Shown piece by piece: positions 1 to 6,586 of a stretch of 11,478 nucleotides of DNA. This stretch comes from JACMOY01 sp046590855 (GTDB lineage: Bacteria > Actinomycetota > Actinomycetes > Actinomycetales > Angustibacteraceae): positions 1-11,478 of the forward strand of contig JBKJTJ010000027.1 of NCBI GenBank assembly GCA_046590855.1, read 5' to 3'. Under the pieces are notes generated by a model that worked only from the letters and a program-made list of their open reading frames with translations, did no database searches and was not told where the DNA came from. Each line of letters starts with the position of its first letter. The first letter of the stretch is position 1. The translations under genes and the position numbers were made by a program.

Positions 1-192
1 CGCGATGGCCGCCAGCAGCGCAAGGAACCCCGCTAGGAACCACGGGAGTCGCTCCACCGCACGCAGCCGCTCCACCTCACCGGGTGGAGTGGGCACCTCG
101 ACGGTCACCTGGTTCGCCGGGTCGTCGTACCGCTTGACGATGTCGGCGAGGTGAACCCCGGGCGCCAGTCGCAGCGCCAGGTTCGTGACGCA
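1..192 (-). pseudogene. Displaced, inverted segment of the same FtsX-like permease gene
   Basis: On the minus strand, from about 186 down to 1, an open frame reads TNLALRLAPGVHLADIVKRY, then DDPANQVTVEVPTPPGEVER and LRAVERLPWFLAGF. Its last 55 bases (1-55) are the exact reverse complement of 193-247 and are in the same codon phase. Joining this frame to the plus-strand frame at GAG CGA CTC gives one continuous FtsX permease: periplasmic loop end, then transmembrane segment, then C-terminal domain. The fragment therefore belongs upstream of 193 in the opposite orientation. It is either a fold-back artefact at a contig end or a real inversion. The frame runs off the window at base 1. Confidence 0.8.
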
Positions 193-247
193 GGAGCGAC
201 TCCCGTGGTTCCTAGCGGGGTTCCTTGCGCTGCTGGCGGCCATCGCG
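1..247. repeat. Perfect 55-bp inverted repeat (1-55 / 193-247) around a 137-bp loop
   Basis: Bases 1-55 are the exact reverse complement of 193-247. The match breaks at once on the inner side (56 versus 192), and the outer side is the window edge. The arms are permease coding sequence, not a transposon end or a recombinase-site-like motif. Confidence 0.95.
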
Positions 248-592
248 GTCATCTACGCGGCGGGAACCATGGTCCGTCGCCGGCGCCGCGACTTGGCGCT
301 GCTCCGGGTGATTGGGATGTCGGCCGCGCAGCTCCGAAGCGTGGTGGCCGTGCAGGTGCTCGCGCTCACCCTCGTTGGCGCCGTTGCCGGCGACCTGGTC
401 GGGGTGATGCTCGGTCGCCAGGTATGGCGGTGGGTGACGAGCAGCGTCTCGCTCCGGTTCTCCCCGGCGGTGCCCATCGCCGCCCTGCTGCTCATCCCTG
501 TGGCGGCCCTGATGATCACGCAAGTGGCCGCCACGGTCAGCCGTAGATCCGCCGGCCGCACCCACGCCGCCCTCGCCCTTCGGACTGAGTGA
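193..592 (+). pseudogene. FtsX-like ABC transporter permease, C-terminal part (5' part displaced to the minus strand)
   Basis: This is the C-terminal permease domain of an FtsX/MacB-type ABC transporter, an inner-membrane protein that works with an ATPase subunit. About 133 residues are readable. A membrane segment (LPWFLAGFLALLAAIAVIYA) is followed by the basic RRRRRDLALLRVIGM loop typical of FtsX permeases, then two further hydrophobic segments (around VVAVQVLALTLVGAVAGDLV and AVPIAALLLIPVAALMI). It ends in ALALRTE, the usual end of this family. A GTG at 185 could serve as a start, but it lies in the rearranged junction and is unlikely to be genuine, because the upstream part of the same protein reads on the opposite strand at 1-192. 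The stop is followed after 52 bp by the histidine kinase. ABC permease plus two-component neighbourhoods are common in envelope-stress or antibiotic-export loci, so a functional link is plausible but inferred. Confidence 0.85.
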
Positions 593-629
593 TGACCACC
601 TCTCGCTGCCCCCTGTATGCACCTCGCCC

Positions 630-644
630 GGACGGAGCCTCGCT
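630..644 (+). promoter_or_regulatory. Shine-Dalgarno-like sequence for the histidine kinase
   Basis: GGACGGAG at 630-637 ends 7 nt before the GTG at 645. This supports that start and a leadered mRNA, unlike most other genes here. Confidence 0.5.
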
Positions 645-2726
645 GTGACCACTGTGCCGACCTCCATCGATCGCACGCTCGAACGGCCGGCTGGGATGGA
701 CTGGCTGCGACCCGTCGCCATCGTTGTCGCGCTTGGGGCAGTGGCTCTCGCCGCCGCGAGCCTCACGGAAGACCACCTCGTCGCTGGCGACGGCGTGCGG
801 GCGGCCCTGGTCAGCCTCTGGGCCCTCAGCGGCCTGGTGCTCGCCCTGAGGAACGCTCCACGGTTGGGGGTGGTCGCCGCAGTGGCGGCCGCCGTCGGCG
901 GTGTCTGCGCGGCGACGGCCTCGTCCAGCGACTTCGCGTTGCTGCACGCGGTCGCGTCGTCGCTGATCCCGGCCGCAGCGCTCCACCTTGAGGTCGTGGT
1001 GCCCACCGGGGAGCTCGTGCGGCCATCGCATCGCAACCTCGTCATCGTCAGCTACGCGATCGCCGGCGGGATCGGCCTTGCGCTGGGAGCCGCCGATCGG
1101 GTGCCGGCCGTCGCCGCCGTGGCCGCCAGCGTCGTCGTTGCCCTCCTCATCGGCCTACCCGTCGCCCACCAGCGCTACCGGGCGTCAACCGGCGTCGCCC
1201 GTCAGCGCCTGCAGCTCGTCGGGTGTGCCACGGCGATCATCGTCGAGGTCGCTCTTGTGGTCGCTGCCCTGCGGCTCCTCGTCGACTGGCCGAGCCACGC
1301 TGGCGAGGTCGCGGCCGGGGCGACGGTCCTCGTGCCACTGGCCCTCGCGGGGGGCACGAGCACGAAGATCTCCCGCAACGTCGACCGGGTACTGGTCCAC
1401 ACCGTGTCGGCGACGGGCCTGACGGCTGTGGTTGTGCTCGTCTACCTGGTCATCGTCATCGGCCTTGGTCGGGCCCCGGCGGACAGCGAGCGCACGCTGC
1501 TGGTGCTCTCGATGCTGGCGGCCGCAGTGGCCTCCATCGCCTACGTGCCGGCCCGGGAGCGGCTCGCCGAGAGCGCCAACCGGCTCGTGTACGGCGAACG
1601 TCACCCACCGGACGAGGTCCTGCGCACCTGGGGCAGCCGCCTCAGCCGCTCCATCCCGATGGACGAGCTGCTGCTGCAGCTGGCCGAATCGCTGCGCAAG
1701 GTGCTCTCACTGCGCCGAGCTGAGATCTGGACGGGAACACCCGACCGACTCGAGCTGGTGGTGTCCGTGCCCGACCGTTCGGCTCCCCCACTGCTCCTGA
1801 GCGCGAAGGAGCAACCCGTGATCGCCCGGGCTGGCGTCACGGGCAACGCCTGGTTGGAGGTGTGGCTCCCGTCGATGCTCGAGGGGCGTGACGCCGCCCA
1901 GCTTCGGGTCGCTCCCGCGGCGCACAGCGGCACGCTCCTCGGGCTCCTGGTCGTGGAGCGGGCCGCCGACGGCGACACCTTCACCGACGAGGACGACCGC
2001 GTCCTCACCGAGCTGGCCCGCCAGGTGGGCCTTGCGCTGCACAACGTGCAGCTCGACTCGGCCCTCCAGGAGAGCCTCGAGAACCTTCGCCTGGCCAACG
2101 ACGACCTCCAGGCGTCGCGTGCCCGCATCGTCGCCACCGGTGATGCCGAGCGCCGCAAGATCGAGCGCAACCTCCATGACGGCGCCCAACAGCACCTCGT
2201 CGCCCTGGCGGTCAACCTGCGGCTCACCAAGGACATGCTCTCCGACGACCCCGAGGGTGCCGCCGAGATGCTCGACGCCCTGGCCGACGCCGTGAAGGAG
2301 ACGATCCAAGAGCTCCGCAACCTCGCGCACGGCATCTACCCGCCGTTGCTCATGGACAGCGGCTTGCCCGAGGCGCTTCGGGCGGCGGCCAACCGCAGCC
2401 CCCTGGGAGTCGGCGTCGAGATCGAGGGCGTCGGGCGCTACCCGAGCGAGGTGGAGGCGGCGGTGTACTTCTGCTGCCTCGAGGCGCTGCAGAACGCCGG
2501 CAAGCACGCCCCCGAGTCCGAGGTGCGGATCAGCGTGCGCGACCAGGACGGCACGCTCGCCTTCGAGGTGACCGACGACGGCCCCGGCTTCGACGTCACC
2601 GCCGCCCGCAGCGGCCACGGCTTCATGAACATGAGCGACCGCCTCGGCGCCATCGGCGGCACCGTCGACTGGCGGTCCACCCCCGGCGAAGGCACCACGA
2701 TCGCCGGCACCATCCCACTCGCCTGA
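645..2726 (+). CDS. Membrane sensor histidine kinase, GAF + HisKA_3 (NarX/DesK class)
   Basis: The 693-residue protein senses an unknown signal and phosphorylates response regulators. Residues 20-305 form roughly ten hydrophobic segments (for example 22-41, 53-69, 74-93, 97-118, 131-150, 153-175, 189-213, 222-238, 254-275, 284-302). The linker ANRLVYGERHPPDEVL (311-326) is typical of actinobacterial kinases of this class. A GAF-like domain spans about 325-468 and a helical linker 468-497. The HisKA_3 dimerisation motif is RKIERNLHDGAQQH, with phospho-acceptor His511. The HATPase_c domain carries an N box with Asn617, a G1 box TDDGPGFD (643-650), and a G2 region GHGFMNM (657-663). The GTG start is supported by an SD-like GGACGGAG; other in-frame GTG/ATG codons lie close downstream. 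The likely partners are the two minus-strand response regulators at 3958-5083, now separated from it by a repeat-flanked gene. The sensed ligand is unknown, and nearby ABC permease sequence suggests envelope or export stress. Confidence 0.95.
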   Translation: MTTVPTSIDRTLERPAGMDWLRPVAIVVALGAVALAAASLTEDHLVAGDGVRAALVSLWALSGLVLALRNAPRLGVVAAVAAAVGGVCAATASSSDFALLHAVASSLIPAAALHLEVVVPTGELVRPSHRNLVIVSYAIAGGIGLALGAADRVPAVAAVAASVVVALLIGLPVAHQRYRASTGVARQRLQLVGCATAIIVEVALVVAALRLLVDWPSHAGEVAAGATVLVPLALAGGTSTKISRNVDRVLVHTVSATGLTAVVVLVYLVIVIGLGRAPADSERTLLVLSMLAAAVASIAYVPARERLAESANRLVYGERHPPDEVLRTWGSRLSRSIPMDELLLQLAESLRKVLSLRRAEIWTGTPDRLELVVSVPDRSAPPLLLSAKEQPVIARAGVTGNAWLEVWLPSMLEGRDAAQLRVAPAAHSGTLLGLLVVERAADGDTFTDEDDRVLTELARQVGLALHNVQLDSALQESLENLRLANDDLQASRARIVATGDAERRKIERNLHDGAQQHLVALAVNLRLTKDMLSDDPEGAAEMLDALADAVKETIQELRNLAHGIYPPLLMDSGLPEALRAAANRSPLGVGVEIEGVGRYPSEVEAAVYFCCLEALQNAGKHAPESEVRISVRDQDGTLAFEVTDDGPGFDVTAARSGHGFMNMSDRLGAIGGTVDWRSTPGEGTTIAGTIPLA

Positions 2727-2741
2727 CGCCGAACCCGACGC

Positions 2742-2793
2742 CGAACCCGCGACGAGCGGGCCACAGAACCGTGCCCGAGCCGTCGCGGGTTCG
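2742..2793. repeat. Palindromic extragenic repeat, copy 1
   Basis: A 52-bp element with perfect 13-bp outer arms, CGAACCCGCGACG (2742-2754) and CGTCGCGGGTTCG (2781-2793). An inner imperfect stem (CGGG-C-CAC / GTG-CCCG) surrounds the loop AGAACC. It starts 15 bp after the kinase stop. A partial copy of the left arm (CGAACCCGACG, 2730-2740) lies directly before it. It could act as a transcription terminator for the kinase, but it is better described as a REP-like repeat because closely related copies occur at 3833 and 3895. Confidence 0.85.
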
Positions 2794-2879
2794 GGGATCG
2801 GGGGGGGCGAGGGCGGATCGTGTGGGGGGCGGCGCGATCGCTCCGGTCGACTGTCACAGCCCGGCGACAGACTCGCGCG

Positions 2880-3824
2880 ATGCGAATCGAACCAGCGGCG
2901 CTCTCGCTGAGCGCCACGCAGCACGGACTGATCGCCACGTGGCAGCTGCGCGCCCTCGGGGCCACGGCCTCGGAGGTGGACCGCATGCGCCGAGCATCGA
3001 TGCAGTGGACGCCGATCACGAACCGGGTGCTGGCCCGCGCGGGCTGCGCCGGAACCGACGACCGTGCGCTCATGGCGGCGGTCCTCGACGCGAGCCCCGG
3101 CGCCGCCATCTCGCTCCGGTCGGCGGCGGCCGTCTGGGGAGCACCGGGATTCCGCATCCAACCGATCCACGTCGTGCGCCACCGAGGCATCTCTCGCCGA
3201 TCCTCCACGCTGGGGGTCGTCCACGAGGTCGTCGACCTGTTGCCGCAGCACATCAAGCTCGTCCGCGGGATCCCGGTGATCAGCCCGGCGCGCACCGTCT
3301 GCGAGCTGGCAGCGATCCTGCACCCCGACCACGTGGCCCGCGTCCTCGATCGCCTTTGGAGTAAGGGGCTGCTCGACGGCGCCACCTTCGACCGGACGGT
3401 TCGCGAGCTGGCGGGTCGAGGCCGGACGGGGAGCACGGTGCTCCGGGAGCTGAACGCGGCCCGCGGGCCCGACTACCGGCCACCCGACAGCGGCCAAGAG
3501 CGGCGCTTCGAGCAGATCATGGAGCACCACGGCGAGCCGCCCATGCGCCGGCAGGTCGACGTCGGCGACGAGGAGTGGACGGGCCGCGTCGACTTCGTGG
3601 ACAGCGAACTTCCGCTCATCGCCGAGGTCCAGAGCGAGCAGCACCACACCTCGCTCGTCGATCGGACCGACGACGCCCGGCGGCTCGCCGCGCTGCGGGC
3701 CGCCGGATTCCACGTCCTCGAGGTCTGGGACACGCAGCTCTGGCACGAGCCCGAGGTCGTCGTCGAGCAGGTGCGCCAAGCCCGCCGCGCCCTGCGCGCA
3801 CTGCGGACGGCCCAGCGAGCCTGA
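2880..3824 (+). CDS. AbiEi-like winged-helix and DUF559 (PD-(D/E)XK nuclease-like) protein
   Basis: The product is 314 residues from the ATG at 2880. An upstream in-frame GTG at 2820 would add 20 residues (MWGAARSLRS...) that look non-homologous, although GAGGGCGG precedes it, so the start is not settled. Residues about 11-40 (ATQHGLIATWQLRALGATAS) match the N-terminal helix-turn-helix of AbiEi-type antitoxins. The middle (SAAAVWGAPGF, IPVISPARTVCELA) is the usual core of this actinobacterial family. The C-terminal third resembles DUF559/Vsr-type PD-(D/E)XK nucleases: Glu207, Asp238 in GRVDFV, Glu249-x-Gln251 in IAEVQSEQHH, then DDARRLAALRAAGFHVLEVWD. Gln in place of the usual Lys is common in DUF559. 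No AbiEii toxin is adjacent, so a toxin-antitoxin role is unsupported. The gene is bracketed by palindromic repeats and interrupts a two-component locus, so it may be acquired. Its function is unknown. Confidence 0.85.
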   Translation: MRIEPAALSLSATQHGLIATWQLRALGATASEVDRMRRASMQWTPITNRVLARAGCAGTDDRALMAAVLDASPGAAISLRSAAAVWGAPGFRIQPIHVVRHRGISRRSSTLGVVHEVVDLLPQHIKLVRGIPVISPARTVCELAAILHPDHVARVLDRLWSKGLLDGATFDRTVRELAGRGRTGSTVLRELNAARGPDYRPPDSGQERRFEQIMEHHGEPPMRRQVDVGDEEWTGRVDFVDSELPLIAEVQSEQHHTSLVDRTDDARRLAALRAAGFHVLEVWDTQLWHEPEVVVEQVRQARRALRALRTAQRA

Positions 3825-3832
3825 GCCCCGCC

Positions 3833-3880
3833 AACCCGCGACGAACGAGCCACAGAACCGTGGCCGAGCCGTCGCGGGTT
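3833..3880. repeat. Palindromic extragenic repeat, copy 2
   Basis: Perfect 11-bp outer arms AACCCGCGACG (3833-3843) and CGTCGCGGGTT (3870-3880). The inner stem GCCAC/GTGGC encloses AGAACC. It begins 8 bp after the stop of the DUF559 gene and is in the same orientation as copy 1, as judged by the asymmetric loop. It lies between convergent genes, so a terminator role is possible. Confidence 0.85.
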
Positions 3881-3894
3881 CGGCGAAGCCCGCC

Positions 3895-3942
3895 AACCAA
3901 CGACGAACGAGCCACGGTGCCGTGGCCCCGCCATCGCGAGTT
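3895..3942. repeat. Palindromic extragenic repeat, copy 3 (tandem to copy 2, 62-bp period)
   Basis: It shares GACGAACGAGCCAC with copy 2, plus a common CGCCAACC lead-in. The outer stem has decayed (AACCAACGACG against CATCGCGAGTT), but the inner stem is longer and perfect: GCCACGG/CCGTGGC with a 2-nt loop. It lies 15 bp before the stop of the minus-strand receiver gene. Confidence 0.75.
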
Positions 3943-3957
3943 CGGCTGTGGGGCGGC

Positions 3958-4341
3958 TCAGGCCGACGGGCGGTCTTCCCAGAGCTGGCGGATGAGGTCC
4001 GCGGTCAGCTCCTCCTTGTTGACGTAGGCCGCCGCCCCGGAGGTCTCCGCCTCCGGGGGGAGGTCCGATCGCTGGTAGGTGGAGCACAGGAACACCGTGG
4101 TCGTTGGCGTCGACTCGACGATTCGGCGGGTCGCCTCGATGCCGTTCATGCTCGGCATGTTGATGTCCATGAGCACGAGATCGGGCTGCAGCTCGGCCAC
4201 CTTGGCCACGGCCTCGACCCCGTCAGCGGCCTCCCCCACGAGCTGGAACCCTGCGGCGCGGCGGAGCACCGCCCGCGCCGCGAGGCGGAAGGGCACCTGA
4301 TCGTCGCCGATCAGGACGCACACCTCGCGTTCACCGTCCAT
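3958..4341 (-). CDS. Receiver-only response regulator (CheY-like)
   Basis: The 127-residue protein consists of a single REC domain with no output domain. The acidic pocket is Asp13-Asp14, the phospho-acceptor is Asp59 in LVLMDINMP, the switch Ser87/Thr88 lies in FLCSTYQ, and Lys109 in AAYVNKEE completes the active site. All phosphorylation residues are therefore present. It lies 67 bp downstream of, and on the same strand as, the LuxR-type regulator and converges on the kinase/DUF559 side. It may be co-transcribed with that regulator. A stand-alone receiver can act as a phosphate sink, a phosphorelay intermediate or a protein-interaction switch; which applies here is not visible. No clear Shine-Dalgarno or TAGNNT box precedes the ATG, which fits expression from the upstream gene. 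The extended PPEAETSG loop before Lys109 is slightly unusual. Confidence 0.9.
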   Translation of the reverse strand: MDGEREVCVLIGDDQVPFRLAARAVLRRAAGFQLVGEAADGVEAVAKVAELQPDLVLMDINMPSMNGIEATRRIVESTPTTTVFLCSTYQRSDLPPEAETSGAAAYVNKEELTADLIRQLWEDRPSA

Positions 4342-4398
4342 GTCACCGTCATCATCACCGACCAGGAGGGCGCCTCCCAGGGTGGGGCCTTGCCTACT

Positions 4399-4416
4399 GG
4401 GGGTGTGGCTACCCCC
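4399..4416 (-). terminator. Short GC hairpin at the end of the LuxR-type regulator gene
   Basis: GGGGGT (4399-4404) pairs with ACCCCC (4411-4416) around a 6-nt loop, overlapping the TAG stop of the regulator. There is no U-tract. It could be a weak terminator, attenuator or operator-like dyad ahead of the receiver gene. Confidence 0.3.
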
Positions 4417-5083
4417 CCCCTCCCGATGCCTCGGCCAGGTAGAGCAGCACAGCTTTGACCCGGCGATTGAGGTCCATCTCCTCTGACAGACCGAGCTTGG
4501 AGAAGATCGAGTTGGTGTGCTTCTCCACCGCCCGTGTGGACAGCACGAGCGCGGAGGCGATGGCGGCGTTGCTCTTGCCCTGGGCCATCTCGCTCAGGAT
4601 CTCGCGCTCGCGGGGCGTGAGCCGATCAAGGTCGGAGCTCGCCGGGCGCTTCGTCGACACGAGCGACTCCACCACCTTGGAGTCGATCACCGACCCCCCG
4701 GCCGCCACCTCACGGATGGCCACGAGCAGCTCGTCGACCTCGCTGACACGCTCCTTGAGCAGGTAGGCGCGGCCCTCGGAGCCACCGTCGAGGAGGGCGA
4801 GGGCGTAGCCGGGGTCGGCGTACTGGCTGAGCACGACCACGCCGACCTCGGGGCGCTCTCGGCGCAGCTGGGCGGCGATCTGGATGCCCTCGTCGGTACC
4901 CGTCGGCGGCATGCGGATGTCGGTGACGACGAGGTCAGGCGACGTCTTCTCGATGAGCGCCTCCAGCTCAGGGCGGTCGCAGGCGACGCCGACGAGCTCG
5001 ATGTCGTCGGCTCGCTCGAGGAGCCTGGCGATCCCCTCGCGCAGCAGCGTGTTGTCCTCCGCCAACACCACTCGAATCGTCAC
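4409..5083 (-). CDS. NarL/LuxR-family DNA-binding response regulator
   Basis: The 224-residue protein has a REC domain (1-120) with acidic Glu9-Asp10, phospho-acceptor Asp55 in LVVTDIRMPP, Ser86 in VVVLSQYAD, and Lys110 in AYLLKERVS. A LuxR-type HTH follows at about 155-199 (LTPREREILSEMAQGKSNAA, then STRAVEKHTNSIFSKLGL). This is the usual partner class for HisKA_3 kinases, so the kinase at 645-2726 is the natural candidate despite opposite orientation and about 1.7 kb between the gene ends. The GTG start at 5083 is preceded by TAGTGT (5096-5091) at 7 nt, suggesting its own, leaderless promoter. The C-terminus is Gly-rich because the last codons fall in a run of nine Gs (Cs at 4412-4420 on the plus strand), so slippage or sequencing error could change the last residues. 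Confidence 0.95.
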   Translation of the reverse strand: MTIRVVLAEDNTLLREGIARLLERADDIELVGVACDRPELEALIEKTSPDLVVTDIRMPPTGTDEGIQIAAQLRRERPEVGVVVLSQYADPGYALALLDGGSEGRAYLLKERVSEVDELLVAIREVAAGGSVIDSKVVESLVSTKRPASSDLDRLTPREREILSEMAQGKSNAAIASALVLSTRAVEKHTNSIFSKLGLSEEMDLNRRVKAVLLYLAEASGGGG

Positions 5084-5090
5084 GAAGCCG

Positions 5091-5096
5091 ACACTA
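5091..5096 (-). promoter_or_regulatory. Putative leaderless -10 box (TAGTGT) for the LuxR-type regulator
   Basis: TAGTGT lies 7 nt before the GTG at 5083, in the 48-bp gap after the oxidoreductase gene. No convincing -35 was seen. It matches the TAGNNT pattern at five other starts in the window. Confidence 0.5.
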
Positions 5097-5131
5097 GAGG
5101 GCGCGGCGCCCCCGACTGGCGACTCGCCCCG

Positions 5132-6547
5132 TCACCGCAGCACGTGCGCGAGGGCGTCCCGTGCCGCGTGCATCCCGCACATGCCGTGCACGCCGCCGCC
5201 GGGCGGCGTCGACGCCGAGCAGAGGTACAGCCGAGGGTTGGGCGTGCGATACGGGCGCAGCCCCGGGCGAGGGCGCAGCACGAGCTGCAGACCGGTGTTG
5301 GCGCCGCCGGCGATGTCCCCACCGATGATGTTGGGGTTGTGGGCCTCGTACCAGGCATTGTCCGCCACGTGGCGGGCGAGGACGACGTCGCTGAACCCGG
5401 GGGCGAACCGCTCGATCTGCCGCTCGATGGCATCGGTCATGTCGACGGCGGATCCGTTGGGCACGTGGCAGTACGTCCACAGCGTGTGCTGGCCGTCGGG
5501 GGCCCGGGAGGGATCGGCCAAGCTCTGCTGACCCACCAGCACGAAGGGCCGGTCGGGGTGGCGCCCGCGGGCCACCTCCGCCTCGGCGGCTGCCGTCTGC
5601 GCCATCGTCCCGCCGACGTGCACGGTGCCGGCCCGCCGGCAATCGGCGTTGGCCCACGGCACCGGCTCCGACAGCGCGTAGTCGACCTTGAACACGCCGG
5701 GGCCGTAGCGGAACCGGCCCAGGCGCTTGCGGTAGGCGGCCGGCAGCCCGTCGCCGCAGATGTCGAGGAGCTGACGAGGGGTGACATCGAAGAGCACCGC
5801 GGTCGACGCCGGGATGTCGGCCAGCGTGCGGACCGGCCGACCCGTCTCGATGGTGCCGCCGAGCTCGGCGAGGCGCTTCGCCATGGCGTCGACGATCGTC
5901 TGCGATCCGCCCCGCGCCACCGGCCAACCGGCCACGTGGGCGGACGCCGCCAGCATGAGCCCCACCGACGTGGTCAGCGGCCGTGACAGCGGCAGGAAGC
6001 CGTGCGCCGCGCACCCGGCGAACAGCGCCGCGGCCTCCTCGTTGCGAAAGGCCCGACCGAACACCGTCGCCGGCAGCAGCGCGCGGCCACCGAAGCCCGC
6101 CAACGTGAGCGGGTGGCGCGGCAGCTTGAGCAGCGGACCCAGCGTGGCGGGCGCCAGCGCGTCCCAGCGGCGGGCGACCCAGCCGACGTGTCGATCCCAG
6201 GTGCGCCCGTCCGCTCCCAACGCGGTGACCATGTCGTCCACGGAGCGGTGCAGCACACCGGCGCGGCCTCCATCGAGCGGGTGCGCGAGGGGCACCTCCG
6301 GGTGCATCAGCTCGAGGCCATGGCGCTCCAGACCGGCAGCCGCGAAGAAGGGCGACACCGCGGCGAGCGGGTGAACTGCCGAGCACACGTCGTGCGCGAA
6401 GCCGGGGAGGGTGAGCTCGGCGGTGCGCGCTCCCCCACCGATCGTGTCCATCGCCTCGAGCACGAGCACCGAGCGCCCGGCCTCGGCACAGGTGAGGGCG
6501 GCCGCCAACCCGTTCGGGCCTGCTCCCACCACGACGACGTCCGGCAC
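5132..6547 (-). CDS. FAD-dependent oxidoreductase, phytoene desaturase / PYROXD2-like (amine oxidase superfamily)
   Basis: The 471-residue protein starts with a classic dinucleotide-binding fold: VVVVGAGPNGLAAALTCAEA (GxGxxG at 8-13), with Glu31 at the end of the second strand binding the ribose and GGGARTAELTLPGF following. The C-terminal FAD-contact region reads PPGGGVHGMCGMHAARDALA, as in phytoene-dehydrogenase-like proteins. Length and both ends agree with full-length NAD(P)/FAD-dependent oxidoreductases of the PYROXD2-like group. The substrate cannot be read from sequence. There are no carotenoid genes nearby (no CrtB or CrtE), so a carotenoid role is not supported. The GTG start is placed by the GxGxxG motif beginning at residue 8 and by TAGGCT 6 nt upstream. 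It diverges from the VOC gene over 39 bp, so the two may be co-regulated. Confidence 0.9.
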   Translation of the reverse strand: MPDVVVVGAGPNGLAAALTCAEAGRSVLVLEAMDTIGGGARTAELTLPGFAHDVCSAVHPLAAVSPFFAAAGLERHGLELMHPEVPLAHPLDGGRAGVLHRSVDDMVTALGADGRTWDRHVGWVARRWDALAPATLGPLLKLPRHPLTLAGFGGRALLPATVFGRAFRNEEAAALFAGCAAHGFLPLSRPLTTSVGLMLAASAHVAGWPVARGGSQTIVDAMAKRLAELGGTIETGRPVRTLADIPASTAVLFDVTPRQLLDICGDGLPAAYRKRLGRFRYGPGVFKVDYALSEPVPWANADCRRAGTVHVGGTMAQTAAAEAEVARGRHPDRPFVLVGQQSLADPSRAPDGQHTLWTYCHVPNGSAVDMTDAIERQIERFAPGFSDVVLARHVADNAWYEAHNPNIIGGDIAGGANTGLQLVLRPRPGLRPYRTPNPRLYLCSASTPPGGGVHGMCGMHAARDALAHVLR

Positions 6548-6550
6548 GGT

Positions 6551-6578
6551 TTGAGCCTATGCGGCGACTGGATAGGGT
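6551..6578 (+). promoter_or_regulatory. Putative promoter of the VOC gene (TTGAGC-16-TAGGGT)
   Basis: TTGAGC at 6551-6556 and TAGGGT at 6573-6578, spaced 16 bp. The -10 ends 8 nt before the ATG at 6587, so the start of transcription would fall at or next to the ATG. The -35 overlaps the -10 of the divergent gene. Confidence 0.55.
6554..6559 (-). promoter_or_regulatory. Putative leaderless -10 box (TAGGCT) for the oxidoreductase
   Basis: On the minus strand TAGGCT is followed by 6 nt (CAAACC) and then the GTG at 6547. It overlaps the plus-strand -35 of the VOC gene, so the two promoters would compete or share regulation. Confidence 0.5.
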
Positions 6579-6586
6579 CCCGCACC

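Noticed and set aside
2880..3824. Type IV (AbiE) toxin-antitoxin system
   Set aside because: Only the AbiEi-like N-terminal domain is present. No AbiEii nucleotidyltransferase toxin is adjacent, and the C-terminus is DUF559-like.
1707..3896. A 729-codon open frame on the minus strand under the kinase and DUF559 genes
   Set aside because: Long antisense open frames are expected opposite GC-rich coding sequence. Its translation shows no domain motif, while the plus-strand genes have clear ones.
2742..3942. CRISPR array from the repeated ~50-bp units
   Set aside because: There are only three copies, one of them separated by a whole gene; the repeats differ from each other and there are no regular spacers or cas genes.
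5132..6547. Carotenoid biosynthesis gene crtI
   Set aside because: The fold fits the wider phytoene-desaturase-like group, but no phytoene synthase or other carotenoid genes are near and the sequence resembles PYROXD2-like proteins more.
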